NCBI GenBank assembly: GCA_946122785.1
Contig: CAMGYJ010000010.1
Location: 10,019,467 to 10,083,466, forward strand
Source of the DNA: Linum tenue
Taxonomy: Eukaryota; Streptophyta; Magnoliopsida; Malpighiales; Linaceae
Reading direction: 5' to 3'
Length of the DNA stretch: 64,000 bases
Made by a program: the position numbers and the translations under genes. This document shows, piece after piece, positions 11,537 to 22,504 of the stretch (position 1 is its first letter; the number at the start of each line of letters is the position of its first letter). The notes under the pieces were generated by a model, which searched no databases, was not told where the DNA came from, and was given only the letters and a program-made list of their open reading frames with translations.

Positions 11537-12695
11537 GGACAATGTCTATTTTTTACCCAAACATTTTCAAAATTCTTTTATTTTATCCAAACCTATTGAA
11601 TTCCTAATAATAATCCAAACGTTAACTCTCTGTCAACTTTTCTGTTATTAATGCTGACTAAGCATGACCATGATGAGTTGGCTTCCCACGTGGCCGTCAG
11701 AATACTATAATTTACTATTTTTAATAAAAAAACAAAAAATTACAAAAAACAAAAACATTTAAAAATGCCTTCCCCTCCCCTCCGCCACCTCTCCCCTGCC
11801 GCAGCTGCTGCTTCCTCAATCTTCAAAAAATCACAAAACTGGAAACAAACCCATGTTCTGGTACTACAGAGGGAAGCAGGGGAGAAAGAGAAAATTAGCA
11901 TAAACCCTCATTTCAACCTACACAACTACAGCCGCCACCGCCGACGACGGAGCGTGTCGGCCTCCTCCTCAACGGCGCTTCTCCAAATCCGGTGAAACAT
12001 CTCCACCGAGCACGACTCGATCTCGATCGATTTGGCCGCCGCCGTCATTGCTGGGCCATATGGGGAAACCCCTCGTCGCCATTGTTGGAATCGGAAGCCC
12101 AATCAGAGAAGTTGCCTGCTCCTCTTCATCTTCCTCCAATCCTCCTGCACCAGCACCAACGTCAGCGTCAGTCCAAGCAATCCTCACGATCTCTGCTCCC
12201 TTCCGGCTCCTGACCCATCATCAAACTCGATTCCCCAAAACCCATCTTTTGATTTTTTGTTCTTCCGATTCATAGATCTGGATTTTCAGTTTTGATGCTG
12301 GGCGATGGCGTCGATTTCCTCCTTAGTTTCGACGGCGGGCGACGGCGACGACGTTTGGGGTTGGGCATTGGGGTTGGTTTAATGGAAATAGGTTTTGTGG
12401 TGTGGAGGCGGAGGCGGAGAATAGAGGAAGAAGAAGAGATGGAGTTGCAGAGCTATGGAGTTTTTAAATTTCTAATTATTTTCTTTAGTGATATAAGAGT
12501 TTTTTTTCTTCATTTAGGAATGAATGCTGACATGAATGCATACGTGGAGTTCCGTTACGAAATAAGTAACGGTAACAGAACGAATGCCCAGACTTTGATC
12601 AGTTACAATAAGTTTGGATAATAAATAGAATTTTGATAAGTTTGGGTAAAATAAAAGAATTTTGAAAAGGTTTGGGTAAAAAATAGACATTGCCC
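11537..12695. mobile_element. Pack-MULE-like element with long TIRs and a GC-rich cargo
   Basis: The left end reads ACAATGTCTATTTTTTACCC and the right end is its near-perfect inverted copy. Similarity continues for about 100 bases through CAAAATTCTTTTATTTTA blocks. Flanks are AAGAAAGAA (11528-11536) and AAGAAAAAA (12696-12704), an 8/9 match to a 9-bp duplication typical of Mutator-like elements. The interior (about 11765-12440) is strikingly GC-rich with CCGCC-rich text, unlike the AT-rich ends, and has open frames on both strands. No transposase is present. A captured 5' gene segment is the likely explanation, but I do not recognise the donor. Confidence 0.8.
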
Positions 12696-12704
12696 AAGAA
12701 AAAA

Positions 12705-14198
12705 AAGCATAACAAACTTTCCCTCCCATTCTCTCTCTTATCTCTCTCCTTGTTCTTCTTTGTCCCCTTCCTCTTGTGTTTCTTCATCGCCCCCGTCGTC
12801 GTTGTCTTCTTTAGAGAACGCGAGGAAGTCCACGGTCTTCGGCGTCGGTCCGCTGAAGGCGATGGAAGACGATGTGTTGGTGATGGATGCAATCGGCGTT
12901 GCTTCAGCCGTCGGAGGAGCGGCTAGGGTTTCTGGTAGGGCTCGCATGCAGGGGAAAGTGGGAAGGACCTGAGAGTGTCAGTTTCTATGAGTGTTGAGCA
13001 GGGTTTTATTTATTTATTTGGGTTTCGATTTCTCTTTATTTCTCGACCTGCTCTTCTTTGGTTACTCAATTTCAGGACAAAAGCTTGTTGGACATCTGTA
13101 ATTAGCTTGTTCTGTAGTTAGAGAAGTTCTCTCTTGTCCTTTTGATAATTACGGCAAGCAACGTCGTTGCCAAAAATTATGACGATAGAACAGCTTAAGC
13201 AAGCAATTGGAATGGTTGTTTTTTACAATTCATCTTTGCCGATTTATGTTGCAGATTTGCTGCTTGATCACTGTTGGTGTGCCGAGTCAAAAGTTCTTTC
13301 ACTAACAAATGTATACAGACCAAACATGTTCTTGGAAATTGGCTTTTTTGTGAATTACTTTTGGCAGGGAAGGGTTGCACAAACCTCACAACTCACAAGG
13401 GTCTTATTCAACCTTCTACTAGTATTAGTATAGGTAGCAACAAAAAAGCATGTTAGCATAAGCATTGAGCACAGGTTGATTGTTCTAACTTCTAAGATGC
13501 AATTAGAAAAAAGTTGATATGATTTCTTGTCAAGTTTGATTGTGATTGTGAGATGTAATTACAAAGGTTGCTTGGTTGTTGTTTCTAATCTATACGTCAA
13601 TGAAATAGGAGGTTATTGAAGTGAAGGGCATATAGCATAGTATTATGAGCAACTAACTTCACAGCCAAACACGTAAATGGGATGCCGAAAATGGTACCTC
13701 TTTTGCAACCAACACTCGGTAACCCTCTACTTTCCTGCCACAAGTAGCATAACAACACCACATCTGTTGCATCCTCAAGTTTAGAGATTGTATTTGATCG
13801 GTAACCGGTTTAACTAGTAAACGGCTAACCAGTTATTGGTAACCGAAACTCGGTATATAGTTACTGACAATCATGCCGAATTCCTGTCGGTTAGCCAGTT
13901 ACCTGATATACCGCGTGCGAGAGGGAAATGTGAGAATCCGCCAGTTAAGTAGCTTGTTTCGTCCCATGATCAGATAGATGAGATGACTAATTATAGAAAG
14001 ACACAAATCATACAACTTAACCAATTATTAATACACAAACAATTTATCCATCCCCCGTGCATGCACTCAAACACCAGCAGTAAGTAATTAATAGACAGGA
14101 GAAAGGAGAGCTAGCAAGCAGCTCTATGTACCGATGGGCAATGGCTGAATGAATGAATCTATTCCAAATTCTTCCAAAACAAAGTGATCCCTAAACAC
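12705..14198. other. Non-coding stretch with a gene-leader-like GC-rich patch
   Basis: A CT-rich run (12718-12760) followed by a GC-rich patch with an open frame from the ATG at 12862 to the stop near 12972 (starts MEDDVLVMDAIG) looks like the 5' end of a plant gene. The frame ends after 36 residues and I do not recognise it. The rest to 14198 is AT-rich, with GTAACCGGTT-like words near 13800-13910. No other gene is seen. Confidence 0.35.
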
Positions 14199-14300
14199 AA
14201 AATCCATACAATCAAATTAATAGACAGCACCTAAACAATAAAGCTGATCAAAATCCATACAATCAAATTAATAGACAGCACCTAAACAATAAAGCTGATC
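14199..14300 (+). repeat. Perfect 51-bp tandem duplication
   Basis: Two copies (14199-14249 and 14250-14300), each beginning AAAATCCATACAATC and ending AAAGCTGATC, are identical by eye. They are non-coding and lie just upstream of the Athila gag remnant. Confidence 0.9.
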
Positions 14301-14451
14301 AAACAAGCAGCTCTTAAGGCCATGCCATTCTTCCTTCAAATAAAGCGCTATTCACGAATTACAAAACATAAATGGGGCAAATTTTTACATTTTTTTTTTA
14401 TGTTTTGCTGTTGACATCCGCCCGGTCATCCTCTATCCGCCCATTCCAGCA

Positions 14452-16640
14452 AACAACTTCGAGATCAAGCCATGCTGGATTCAACTCATTGCATTCTCTA
14501 TCCAGTTCCATGGCTTGAAGGATGATGAGGCAAGGGTGCATCTTTCCCGTTTTCTGCAGCTGACGAACGGGTTCAAGCTAAACGGTGTCCCGGATGACGC
14601 AATCCGCCTTCACCTCTTCCCCCATTCTCTGGCGGGGAACGCTAAGAGGTGGTTGGAGACCCAGCCCCCATTGTCCATCACTTCTTGGGACGATCTGGCA
14701 GACAAGTTCGTGCACCGGTACTATCCAGCATCGAAGACCACAGAGATTCAGTGGGAGATCACTCACGTCCGCCAAGAGCCAGACGAGTCACTTCGTGATG
14801 CATGGGAGCGGTACATGGGATATTTATGGCAGTGTCCCCATCATGGCTTCAGTGATGCATTCATAGTGGGGAACTTCTACAGTGCTCTCTCCCCGGACAG
14901 CCAGAGGGTGATTGAGTCTCTATGCCCAGGAGGGGATATTCTCACTAAGACTCCACCCGAGCTGAACCAGATGATCAGTACCCTGGCTGCCTGAGATCAT
15001 TCCTGGGGGCAGAGCAGCAGAGGCAGGAATTCCCGGGATCGTGGTGTGCACGCCATGGAGGCCAGGTCCGGGCTAGAGCAGCAGGTGGCTGAGTTGGTGC
15101 AGACGTTGAAGCAGCCCAACAGTCTTATTCCGGGCCGAGGTTTGGCTACGCCTCCAGTAGCTCAATGTTAGTGGTGTGAGAGCCCGAATCATCTGGTGGA
15201 GGACTGCCAGGCTATGCGGGAGTCCTCTACTCCCCAAGAGCAGGTGGACTTCATCGCCAATGCTCGGCGCCTTGACCCATACAACAATACATACAACGAA
15301 GGGAGGCGCCAGCATCCCAACTTCGCTTGGGGTAACAACACCACTAAACCACCTGGTTTCCCAGCACCAGCTGGTGGTTTTCAGCAGAGGCAGCCCTTCC
15401 AGGCTAGGCAGGGGCCACCACCTCAGCAGCAGCCCTACCAGCCTAGGCAGGGGCAGCCATTTCAGCAGTCGCAGCGTCAGTATGCCGAGCCAGCAGCAGC
15501 CCCAGCTCCCGATAACCAGATGACCGAGCTGAGGAATATTTTGGCGGCATTCATGACCACCAGCCAGGCGAATTTCACGAGGGTGGACCAGAGCATAGCC
15601 TCTCTGGAGGCAGGACAGAGGAACCAGGGTGCCATTTTGCAAGATTTACAAAACCAAGTTGGTGCCATAGCTCGCCAAATTACTACCTGGGCCCCGGGGA
15701 CTCTACCTGCCACCACCGTCACCAATCCACGTGAGCCGCACCAGCAGCTGGATGCCATTTTTACCAGGAGCAGCAAGACCATCACCGCTGATCCTGCCTC
15801 GGCCAGGCAGGAGGAATCTCTACCTGCTTCAGCACTTCCAGCCGACGATGCAAAAGCGCGGGTGGAGAAGGAAGCCCCTGCTCCCCAAACACAACCAGTG
15901 GTTAAGGAACATGTGCCCCAGCTTCCCTTCCCCACTCGCCTACATAAAGATAAGCTGGAGACTGAGTTTGCCAAGTTTATGGCAATGTTGAAGCAGCTCA
16001 ACATCAGCGTACCATTTGTGGAGGCACTGTCGAAGATGCCCAAGTACGCAAAGTTCATGAAAGATCTCCTCACCAACAAGAAGAAACTTGGGGATCTATC
16101 GACAGTGCTGCTGAGCGAGGAGTGCTCTGCTATCCTGCAGAACAAGCTGCCCGAAAAGCGCAAGGACCCAGGGAGTTTTACTATTCCTCTTACTATTGGA
16201 AGCATGCATGTAGGCAAGTCCTTGGCGGACCTAGGCGCTAGCATAAATGTCATGCCATATAAATTGTTCAAAAATCTAGACCTAGGTGAACTTAGCCCTA
16301 CTAGGATGAGCATCCAGCTAGCTGATCGTTCTGTTGTGCATCCTAGGGGTATCATAGAGGATCTGCTTGTTAATGTGGGTGCATTCACATATCCTGTTGA
16401 CTTTGTTATTCTAGATATAAATGAGGATGTGGATGTACCTTTGATTTTGGGTAGACCATTTCTTGCCACCGCCAAGGCACTTATTGATGTGCATGATGGT
16501 AAACTGATCCTGCGTGCTGGGAATGAACAGGCTACTTTTTCTGTGGCTGAATTCGATCACTGTGCTATGATTGCTGTCACACCTGTGCATGCTATTTTTG
16601 ACCAAGTACACGAGCCTGTCGTGTATCCTTCTGCACCTCT
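14452..16640 (+). pseudogene. Athila copy 1: gag and aspartic protease
   Basis: The reading starts at NNFEIKP without an upstream LTR or PBS. Gag is recognised by LNGVPDDAIRLHLFPHSLAG, AKRWLETQPP, FVHRYYPASKT and ESLRDAWERY. A TGA at 14992 and a TAG at 15169 (the latter inside the zinc knuckle, where CQWC is expected) break it, but the frame is otherwise continuous. A proline/glutamine-rich stretch follows, then a retropepsin with DLGASINVMPYKLF (active-site Asp), LADRSVVHPRGI and PLILGRPFLATAKA. The same proteins occur in the copy at 54972-58068. Gag packages RNA and the protease processes the polyprotein. RT, RNase H and most of the integrase are missing. Confidence 0.9.
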
Positions 16641-16839
16641 CATTTTGCAAGATTCCCCTCTCACTCCTTCGCCGCCGCTCCCTCCAGCCTCACGCCGAAT
16701 AAAAAGCTCAAAGAGGAATGGCAGCCGAAGCAGCAGGTGCCTAAGCCCACTCGGAAGAAAGGTGGAGACCACTATGAGCTGGTCCCACCTCTTGCATCAC
16801 GATCACCCTGGCCATCCGCGTACTCACTTGCCTGCATTC

Positions 16840-16970
16840 TGTCGGATGGCCAGGTCGAGCTAACCAATGCTGGTGGTTGCACCCGTCGGGTGCACGGTCA
16901 CCACCTGAAGCTGTACCTGAAGAGTGACGTGGATCCGCTCGTGGAGGCAGCTGTTCTCGCGGACCCTTAG
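16840..16970 (+). pseudogene. Athila copy 1: integrase C-terminal tail joined after a pol deletion
   Basis: About 44 residues, VELTNAGGCTRRVHGHHLKL onward, ending in a stop at 16968-16970, match the last part of the integrase at 61110-61218 (VEISNAQTE...[10 protein letters not shown]). The protease ends about 200 bases upstream, so roughly 3 kb of pol found in the other copy was lost. The 16640-16840 junction text is not recognisable as pol. Confidence 0.7.
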
Positions 16971-17432
16971 TTCCGCCATGGGCGTCGAGCTAAAAGACGG
17001 TAGAGAAGCGCTTGTTGGGAGGCAACCCCACCACGGTTTGCATTTCTTTTTCCCTTTTTTCTGAGTTTTTGTGTCATGTTGAGTCAGTTGCATGTCTGTG
17101 ATGAAGTTCGGTCGTCTGTGATGTCTCGATTTGGTGTTGTCGTGCAGGAGAGGTTGAAAATTTTGGAGAATGAGCATTTTGGGCGGAAGGGTAAAATACC
17201 CGGTCGTGAGCCAAAATACCCGACTGGGTATTTTTGGCTCGTGACCGGGCCCCCTTCTGCCTTCCGGGGCACCTGAAGGTCAAATCCCCGACCTCGAGGC
17301 AAAAATAACCGACCGGGTATTTTTGGCTCGAGACCGGGGATTTCCAGACCATGACACGCAGCGTTTCGGGACACCCGATCTCGCCCCAAAAATACCCGAC
17401 CGGGTATTTTTGGCGCGAAACCGGGGAATCCC
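16971..17432 (+). other. Athila copy 1: post-pol region with palindromes, left of the MULE
   Basis: Just after the pol stop is AGAAGCGCTTG then GGAGGCAACCCCAC, nearly identical to 61250-61280 in the other Athila copy, so this is a conserved post-pol block. From 17195 onward come several near-palindromes centred on ATACCCGACCGGGTAT (about 17213-17237, 17303-17327, 17388-17412), each flanked by CTCG or CGCG words. The MULE enters at 17433 and the sequence resumes at 22505 with two more motif copies (22553-22600). Confidence 0.75.
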
Positions 17433-17640
17433 AAGATTTTTCCAATAATAGCACCTTTAAAAAAATTACAAAACTAGCACCCATATGAAAAAATTGACAG
17501 AAATAGCACCACTTTTTTTGGAACGCACCCCTATGATGCGTTTTATAAGTAAAACGCACCAGAATGGTGCGGTATACTTATAAAATGCATCATAGGGGTG
17601 CGTTCCAGTTCACAAAACGCACTAGGGCGATGCGATTTAA
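17433..17640 (+). repeat. MULE left terminal inverted repeat
   Basis: Starts AAGATTTTTCCAATAATAG and continues through AAAACTAGCACCC to GGAACGCACCCC. It is inverse to 22310-22495. A local inverted repeat (CTATGATGCGTTTTATAAG and its complement, 17531-17600) could form a hairpin just inside the end. Confidence 0.85.
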
Positions 17641-18416
17641 TGCTGCTGCGGAACGGTCTTCAAGACCGTTGGGTGGAGGGACGATCGGGCGGCTGAACGT
17701 TTGCCAGCGGAGCGATCCGCGCCAAGGATAGCAGATCGCACGCCCAAGATGCGGTCAACCCTAGGGAAGCGCAAAACGCATCAGTAGGGTGCGATTTCGC
17801 TTAGGGCAAAATTACCCGACCGCCCCTAGAGGGTGCGGTCTGATGGGTATAAATACCCCCCTTCCCCTCTCATTTCTTCACACCACAACCCATTCTTCAT
17901 TCTCTCTCTACAATTTATCTCTCTAAACCCTCCCCTCCCAAAAGTCTAGGAAATAGTGGTCTGTTGGTTGCGGCTAAGTCCGATCTGCCATAAGAAAACA
18001 TTTCTTAGGTTTTTTCCTCAAAACCCGCCGAGCCGAGCCGAAGCTCTGTCCGAATTGCGCCGAAAAATTGGCCGATTGGTGGCAAGGAGAAGGAGTTTAT
18101 GTTGATGAATTTCAAGCGGTACGTACTCATTATTCTGGTTTAATTTTTGTTGTTGTTATAAGCTTTTTAATTAATCTATGTACTAACCTCGTTGTTATTT
18201 TCTCGTAGGTTGGGGAGGACGTCGATATATACAATCAACGGTATTATCTCGAGCAAGGACCGTTGGATCCAACCGACTTATACGACCAACCCAACCATCG
18301 GTCAAGGGATGTTTGGAACGATCACCCGGTACATACAATTCTTCACCATTTGTCCTTCTTTTATTTTGTTAATGTATTTAGTGTAATATAAAATAAATTT
18401 ATGTTGATTTTTTAAT

Positions 18417-18690
18417 CGTGTTGGTGGTTTTCAATAATTTAATCGAATACATAGCGCCACTTACTTCGACTCTTTATAAAGAGATGCACATCTAAGGAAA
18501 TGAGGTTTTAAGCGATTATCATATCCTCCCATTACCTGGGAAAATCGGGTATTAAGAGATCCTCGGATCCCCCATTTTTCTGTCAAAAAGACTGCGTTTT
18601 TAAGAAGATGTATACCTCTTCTAAGAGTCTAACGTGTGTTGCTTTGTATTCGATTAAATTATTTAAAACAACCAATACGATTAAATTATT
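18417..18690. mobile_element. Fold-back MITE in PMD intron 2
   Basis: The ends CGTGTTGGTGGTTTTCAATA and its inverted counterpart near 18660-18690 share ATAATTTAATCGAATAC. Inside them GACTCTT/AAGAGTC arms (18468 and 18629) continue the pairing, so most of the element folds on itself. A partial, inverted second copy is at 20695-20800. No protein is encoded. Confidence 0.65.
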
Positions 18691-18756
18691 TACCAAACAA
18701 CCAATACGATTTATTTTTATGTGCACAAAAAGAATTTTATTAATTTCAAACATTTG

Positions 18757-18920
18757 AATATGTATGTTTCTATTTAAATTATTATTCATTAACAATGTTA
18801 TTTATGTTAATTAATTTAGTATGTTTGTTTTACGATAATATGTATGTACCTCTTTAAATTATTATTCATTTACAATGTTATTATGTTAATTAATTTAGGA
18901 TATTTGTTTTATGATAATAT
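18757..18920 (+). repeat. 80-bp tandem duplication, two copies
   Basis: Units start at 18757 and 18837 with AATATGTATG, and share TTAAATTATTATTCATT and TATGTTAATTAATTTAG. They lie in the long AT-rich intron 2 of the PMD gene. Confidence 0.85.
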
Positions 18921-20694
18921 GAAATGTCTTTTTATGATAATAAAATTCTGCTTGATGTCGCATAATTTAATTTAATTAATTTAGTTATAAGAAAAAAACC
19001 CTTACTAATATATAATAATTAACGTGTAAATTTTCGCTAGGAGGCACAAACAATAATCCGCTACAGGGGTACCATCAATGTGCTCCCATTCCACCCAGCT
19101 ATCTTGCCCTTTCTCAAAAGGGCACTGTTGGACTCGATTAGGCATTTTAACGGCATCAAAGTTGATCGCCAACTCATCACCGCATTAGCCGAGAGATGGA
19201 GAAAGGAGACCCATTGTTTCAACTTTAGAGAAGGAGAGGCCACCATCACACTAAAGGATGTCGCCATCCTAGCCCATCTGCCCATCGACGGCAAACCGGT
19301 GTGCGTGAGTGATCATCCCCCCGAGGATCGTGACGGTATGCCCGGTTGGGTTCATTTCATCCACAGTCATTTGGGAGTGAAAGTACCGATGAAGGGTTGT
19401 GTTGATGCGACCGATCGCATGCCACCAATGAGGAAACACCAAGTCTCAATTACATGGTTGACGAAGTATTTTAGAGACCATTACGAGAGTCATCCCCTAA
19501 CCGAGGAAAGTCCGGAGGATGAGAACGAGAGATATGCTCGTGTCTATCTCATAGGCATGATCGGAGGAGTGCTCTTCTCCAAGAAATCAACAAATCTCCT
19601 TAGTTGTGGATGGCTTAGGATCATCTTTAGTAGTTGGGAGGAGATGGGGGAGTATAGTTGGGCATCCGCTTGCCTAGCTATGATCTACCACAACTTGTGC
19701 AATGCGTCTCTAAAAGCTGTGAGGGAGGTCGGCGTCGCAATGTTCATCGTCCAATTTTGGGCTTGGGAGCATATGCCATAGATTGCACCGGTCCAACGTC
19801 CAGACAGGGATTGGCCAATTGATCATCCCCTAAGAGGTGAAGCTTTACCCCATCGTGCAGTCATAACACATTTTCCCTTGTGTTTTATCTTATTGTAGTT
19901 TCATTATTGTCTTATTAATAAGGTGGCTCAGACACACCACATGCGACAACCTTGTCCAACACAAGTTGGACGAGTATCGGAGGAGGTTTGAGCGACTTTG
20001 GGAAGGAGAGGTAACTTCTATACTGCGGTCCATTTATATTTTTTTTCCATGGGACTACATGTATTTTTCTAATTAATTAATCTTACGTTACTCATTTCTT
20101 TCTTGTAGATCGTCTTCGATCCATACCCGGAGAACATCGTTCATTGGCATCTCCAGCAATTCCCCGGTCATATCGGGCAATGGTGCACGAGGGTTCCTCT
20201 AATTTGTTTTGGGACAGTGGAGTGGCACTTGTCGGATCGATGCCTCCATCAGTTTGGTCGGGAGCAATGCATTCAGTTGGAGGTCCCCGATAGTCAAAGG
20301 GCCTTCCATGGCCGAGATGGTCGGCATGGTACTCGCGATTGGCCCACGAAGTTGAAGGAATTCATCGCGATTTGGGAGAACCGACAATTACAGGATATTG
20401 TCACTCCAAATCAAGTGGGCCGAATGGGGTATCATGACCCATACTTGGATCGATATCGACAAACATCGGTTCGTTACATGACTCCGGAGGGTGCGGCCGA
20501 TGGTGCATTAGTAAGTATATTCCGCCTAAACATACTATGATTTATTACTTGGTTCCTAAATCTTTTTCTAACTTTTTTTTTTTTGTGATTTAGGCTGATG
20601 GGATCGAGCGGATCAAAGATATGACTACCAGAAGAACTGAGTTGGGCAATGAAGATGTGAGCTTCATCAGGAGGATGGCAAACTGTCTACTTGG

Positions 20695-20800
20695 CTTAAA
20701 ACCCGATTTTCCCAGGAAATAGGAGGACCATGATAATCGCTTAAAACCCCATTTCCTTAGGCATGCATCTCTTTAGAAAGAGTCTAACAAGTGCACCACT
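20695..20800. mobile_element. Partial copy of the intron MITE at the PMD/transposase junction
   Basis: Reverse complement matches 18468-18560 (CTAAGGAAATG, GGTTTTAAGCGATTATCAT, CCTGGGAAAATCGGG). It supplies the last PMD codons and stop (20720-20722) and abuts the truncated 3' end of the transposase, so its arrival probably removed both gene ends. Confidence 0.6.
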
Positions 20801-20820
20801 CTCCATATTACAAGATATTG

Positions 20821-22281
20821 TTAATTGAGAGCAATAGAGAGCTTACCAATCCACCACAAATTATCAGCAAGCTTCTTCCGCTTGAAATGATGGTTCCAGT
20901 TGCTCTTGAAGTGTCGTATGCAACACCTTTGGGACCAATTCCAGGTTGGATCCAAGCCTAAGATGGCAGCTATAATGCCGGCGTGCCGATCAGAGATTAT
21001 TGTCAGGTTCGTCCTCCTAGTGACGTGGAGCTGAAGTTGTCGAAAAAACCATCCATAGCTATCATCATTCTCTCTCTCTACAATGGCGAAGGCTAAAGGA
21101 AAGACTTGTCTATTTGCATCCGCCCCACTGGCAATCAGGAGAGTGCCCTTGTACTTGCCGGTAAGGAATGTACCATCCACTTGGATCACAGGGATACAGA
21201 AGCCAAAACCATCAATAGATGGCTTGAATGCCCAAAACAGTCGGCTGAAATGGCGTTTGTTATCTTGCTCTGGGGGTTGTATCTCTTCATCTTGGTATCG
21301 AGGGGAGAAAACAGTGTCAGGGTTAGACGCCTCCAATGCCAGTATTAACCTGGGAAGGAATGCATATGATTCTTCCCAATCACCAAAGACGGCGGCCAGA
21401 GCTTTCTGCTTTCCATGCCATGCCTTCTAATAGTTAATCATATAACCATAACGACTTGCGATGTCAGCGATTATGACTTTCACCTTCAGATCCGGTTCGG
21501 CCTCAATCAGATGCTTGATAGCCGCAGCAACCACCCTAGATTTCAACTGTCGATGGCCTTGGGAAGTTATGGATGACACACATGTGTGTGTGTTCACCGC
21601 ACGGGATATGACCCAGTGGCTGTGTCTCTTGCTGTTGATGGCCCGAATCCTAACATTGCACCCCTCGTGATGATTACGGCATCTGACTATGAGCCTTTTG
21701 GTGTTGGAATGAGTTGTGTGCCATTCAAAATGCCGAGTCATTGCTTCAGCCTCAATGGCGTGCCGCACCTCCTTCTTCGAGCCAAACTGTTGGCCCTTCG
21801 TAAACCCAGTGAGTGGGTCCCATATTGGGACCTCTGGCGGCTCCATGTCGCTGTCGACCATCCAATTATCGTCTGGAATGTGATTGTAGTAGGGGACTGG
21901 TACACGGTCAGGAGCCACATCATGATCATTATCTGAATCTGACTCTGGTCCTGAATCATCAGCACCTTCAAGAGGGTCGGAGCTGTCTGCACTGACGTTG
22001 TTCTCTCCTTCTTCATCGGAGGGGTCGCTGACTGGTGCTGGCATGGCAGCTTCCATCTGATCCAGCTCATGAAAGGCACCTTCATCAACTCCATAATGGT
22101 AGTTGTGAAAACTACCGCTGCCTGATTGGAAGTTGTACTGGGGTTGGTTGGAGAGGTCCGGTTGAACTTCTTTTTCATATGACGGGAAAGATTGATGATG
22201 GCCTTCACCTTGGGGGGTGCGGTCTGTGTGGCTAAACCGCACCTTAGACATGCGGTTTGGTTTTGGAGGAATAAACCGCAT
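20821..22281 (-). pseudogene. MuDR-type MULE transposase (N-terminal and catalytic part)
   Basis: Read leftward from the Met at 22281, it opens with a basic and acidic region, then a MuDR-type DNA-binding domain (GQQFGSKKEVRHAIEAEA, VRCRNHHEGCNVRIRA, THTCVSS). A TAG at 21427-21429 interrupts it. The MULE catalytic domain follows in the same frame: VIQVDGTFLTGKYKGTLLIA (first Asp), DSYGWFFRQLQ, TIISDRHAGIIAAI (second Asp) and CCIRHFKSNW. It ends at SIALN, before the third acidic residue and the SWIM zinc finger expected of the family. With the amber stop, this copy cannot encode an active transposase. It converges on the PMD gene. Confidence 0.88.
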
Positions 22282-22495
22282 CTCTAAGGAGCGGTTCGCC
22301 TAGGTCAGGCCAAAACCGCACCTCGGCCATGCGGTTTAGCCCCGGGAAAATGGAGCGCGCCCTACAGGTGCGGTTTATATATAAAACGCACCACAAGGGT
22401 GCGGTCCAAAAAAAAGGTGCTAGTTTTGTAAATATTTTTGAAAGGGTGCTAGTTTTGTATTTTTTTTTTAAAGGTGCTATTTCTGGAAAAAACTC
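22190..22495 (+). repeat. MULE right terminal inverted repeat with GTGCGGTTT subrepeats
   Basis: The outer 185 bases invert 17433-17640. Inside, words of the type GTGCGGTTT and AAACCGCAC recur about every 25-45 bases (22215-22400). The transposase reading frame begins inside this block (Met at 22281), so the promoter must lie in the repeat. Confidence 0.8.
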
Positions 22496-22504
22496 GGGAA
22501 TCCC

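Larger units (their letters stand above)
18020..20722 (+). pseudogene. Plant mobile domain (PMD) gene carried by the MULE
   Basis: Six exons are supported by GT-AG sites and continuous frame: about 18020-18118 (WWQGEGVYVDEFQA), 18209-18328 (VGEDVDIYNQRYYLEQGP), 19041 to about 19836 (RGTINVLPFHPAILPF, TLKDVAILAHLPIDGKPV, HQVSITWLTKYF), 19923-20010, 20109-20510 (FGTVEWHLSDRCLHQFG, DWPTKLKEFIAIW, MGYHDPYLDRYRQTSVRYMT) and 20594-20722. PMD is the MAIN/MAIL-type domain found in plant silencing-related proteins and in transposons; its job in MULEs is not established. I see no convincing start codon in exon 1. A TAG at 19779 interrupts exon 3 after WEHMP. The last codons come from a MITE (20695-20800). 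Confidence 0.82.
17433..22495. mobile_element. 5,063-bp MULE carrying transposase and plant mobile domain genes
   Basis: Perfect 9-bp duplications GGGAATCCC (17424-17432, 22496-22504) flank the element. Terminal inverted repeats share TTTTTCCA, AATAGCACCTTTAAA and ACAAAACTAGCACCC, then diverged GTGCGTTTT-type subterminal repeats. A PMD gene runs rightward (about 18020-20722) and a MuDR-type transposase runs leftward (22281-20821), so the two converge. Removing the element restores the Athila post-pol region. Both genes are damaged, so this copy is not autonomous now. Confidence 0.9.

Noticed and set aside
12032..12295. Overlapping plus-strand frames inside the Pack-MULE-like element as genes
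   Set aside because: Several frames are open because of GC-rich composition; none is recognisable, so only the cargo as a whole is reported.
13167..13433. Open frame starting MPKIMTIEQLKQAIG
   Set aside because: No known domain, AT-rich surroundings and no splice or leader context.
20594..20722. Genuine PMD C-terminus
   Set aside because: The last codons match a MITE copied elsewhere in the same element, so they are acquired sequence.
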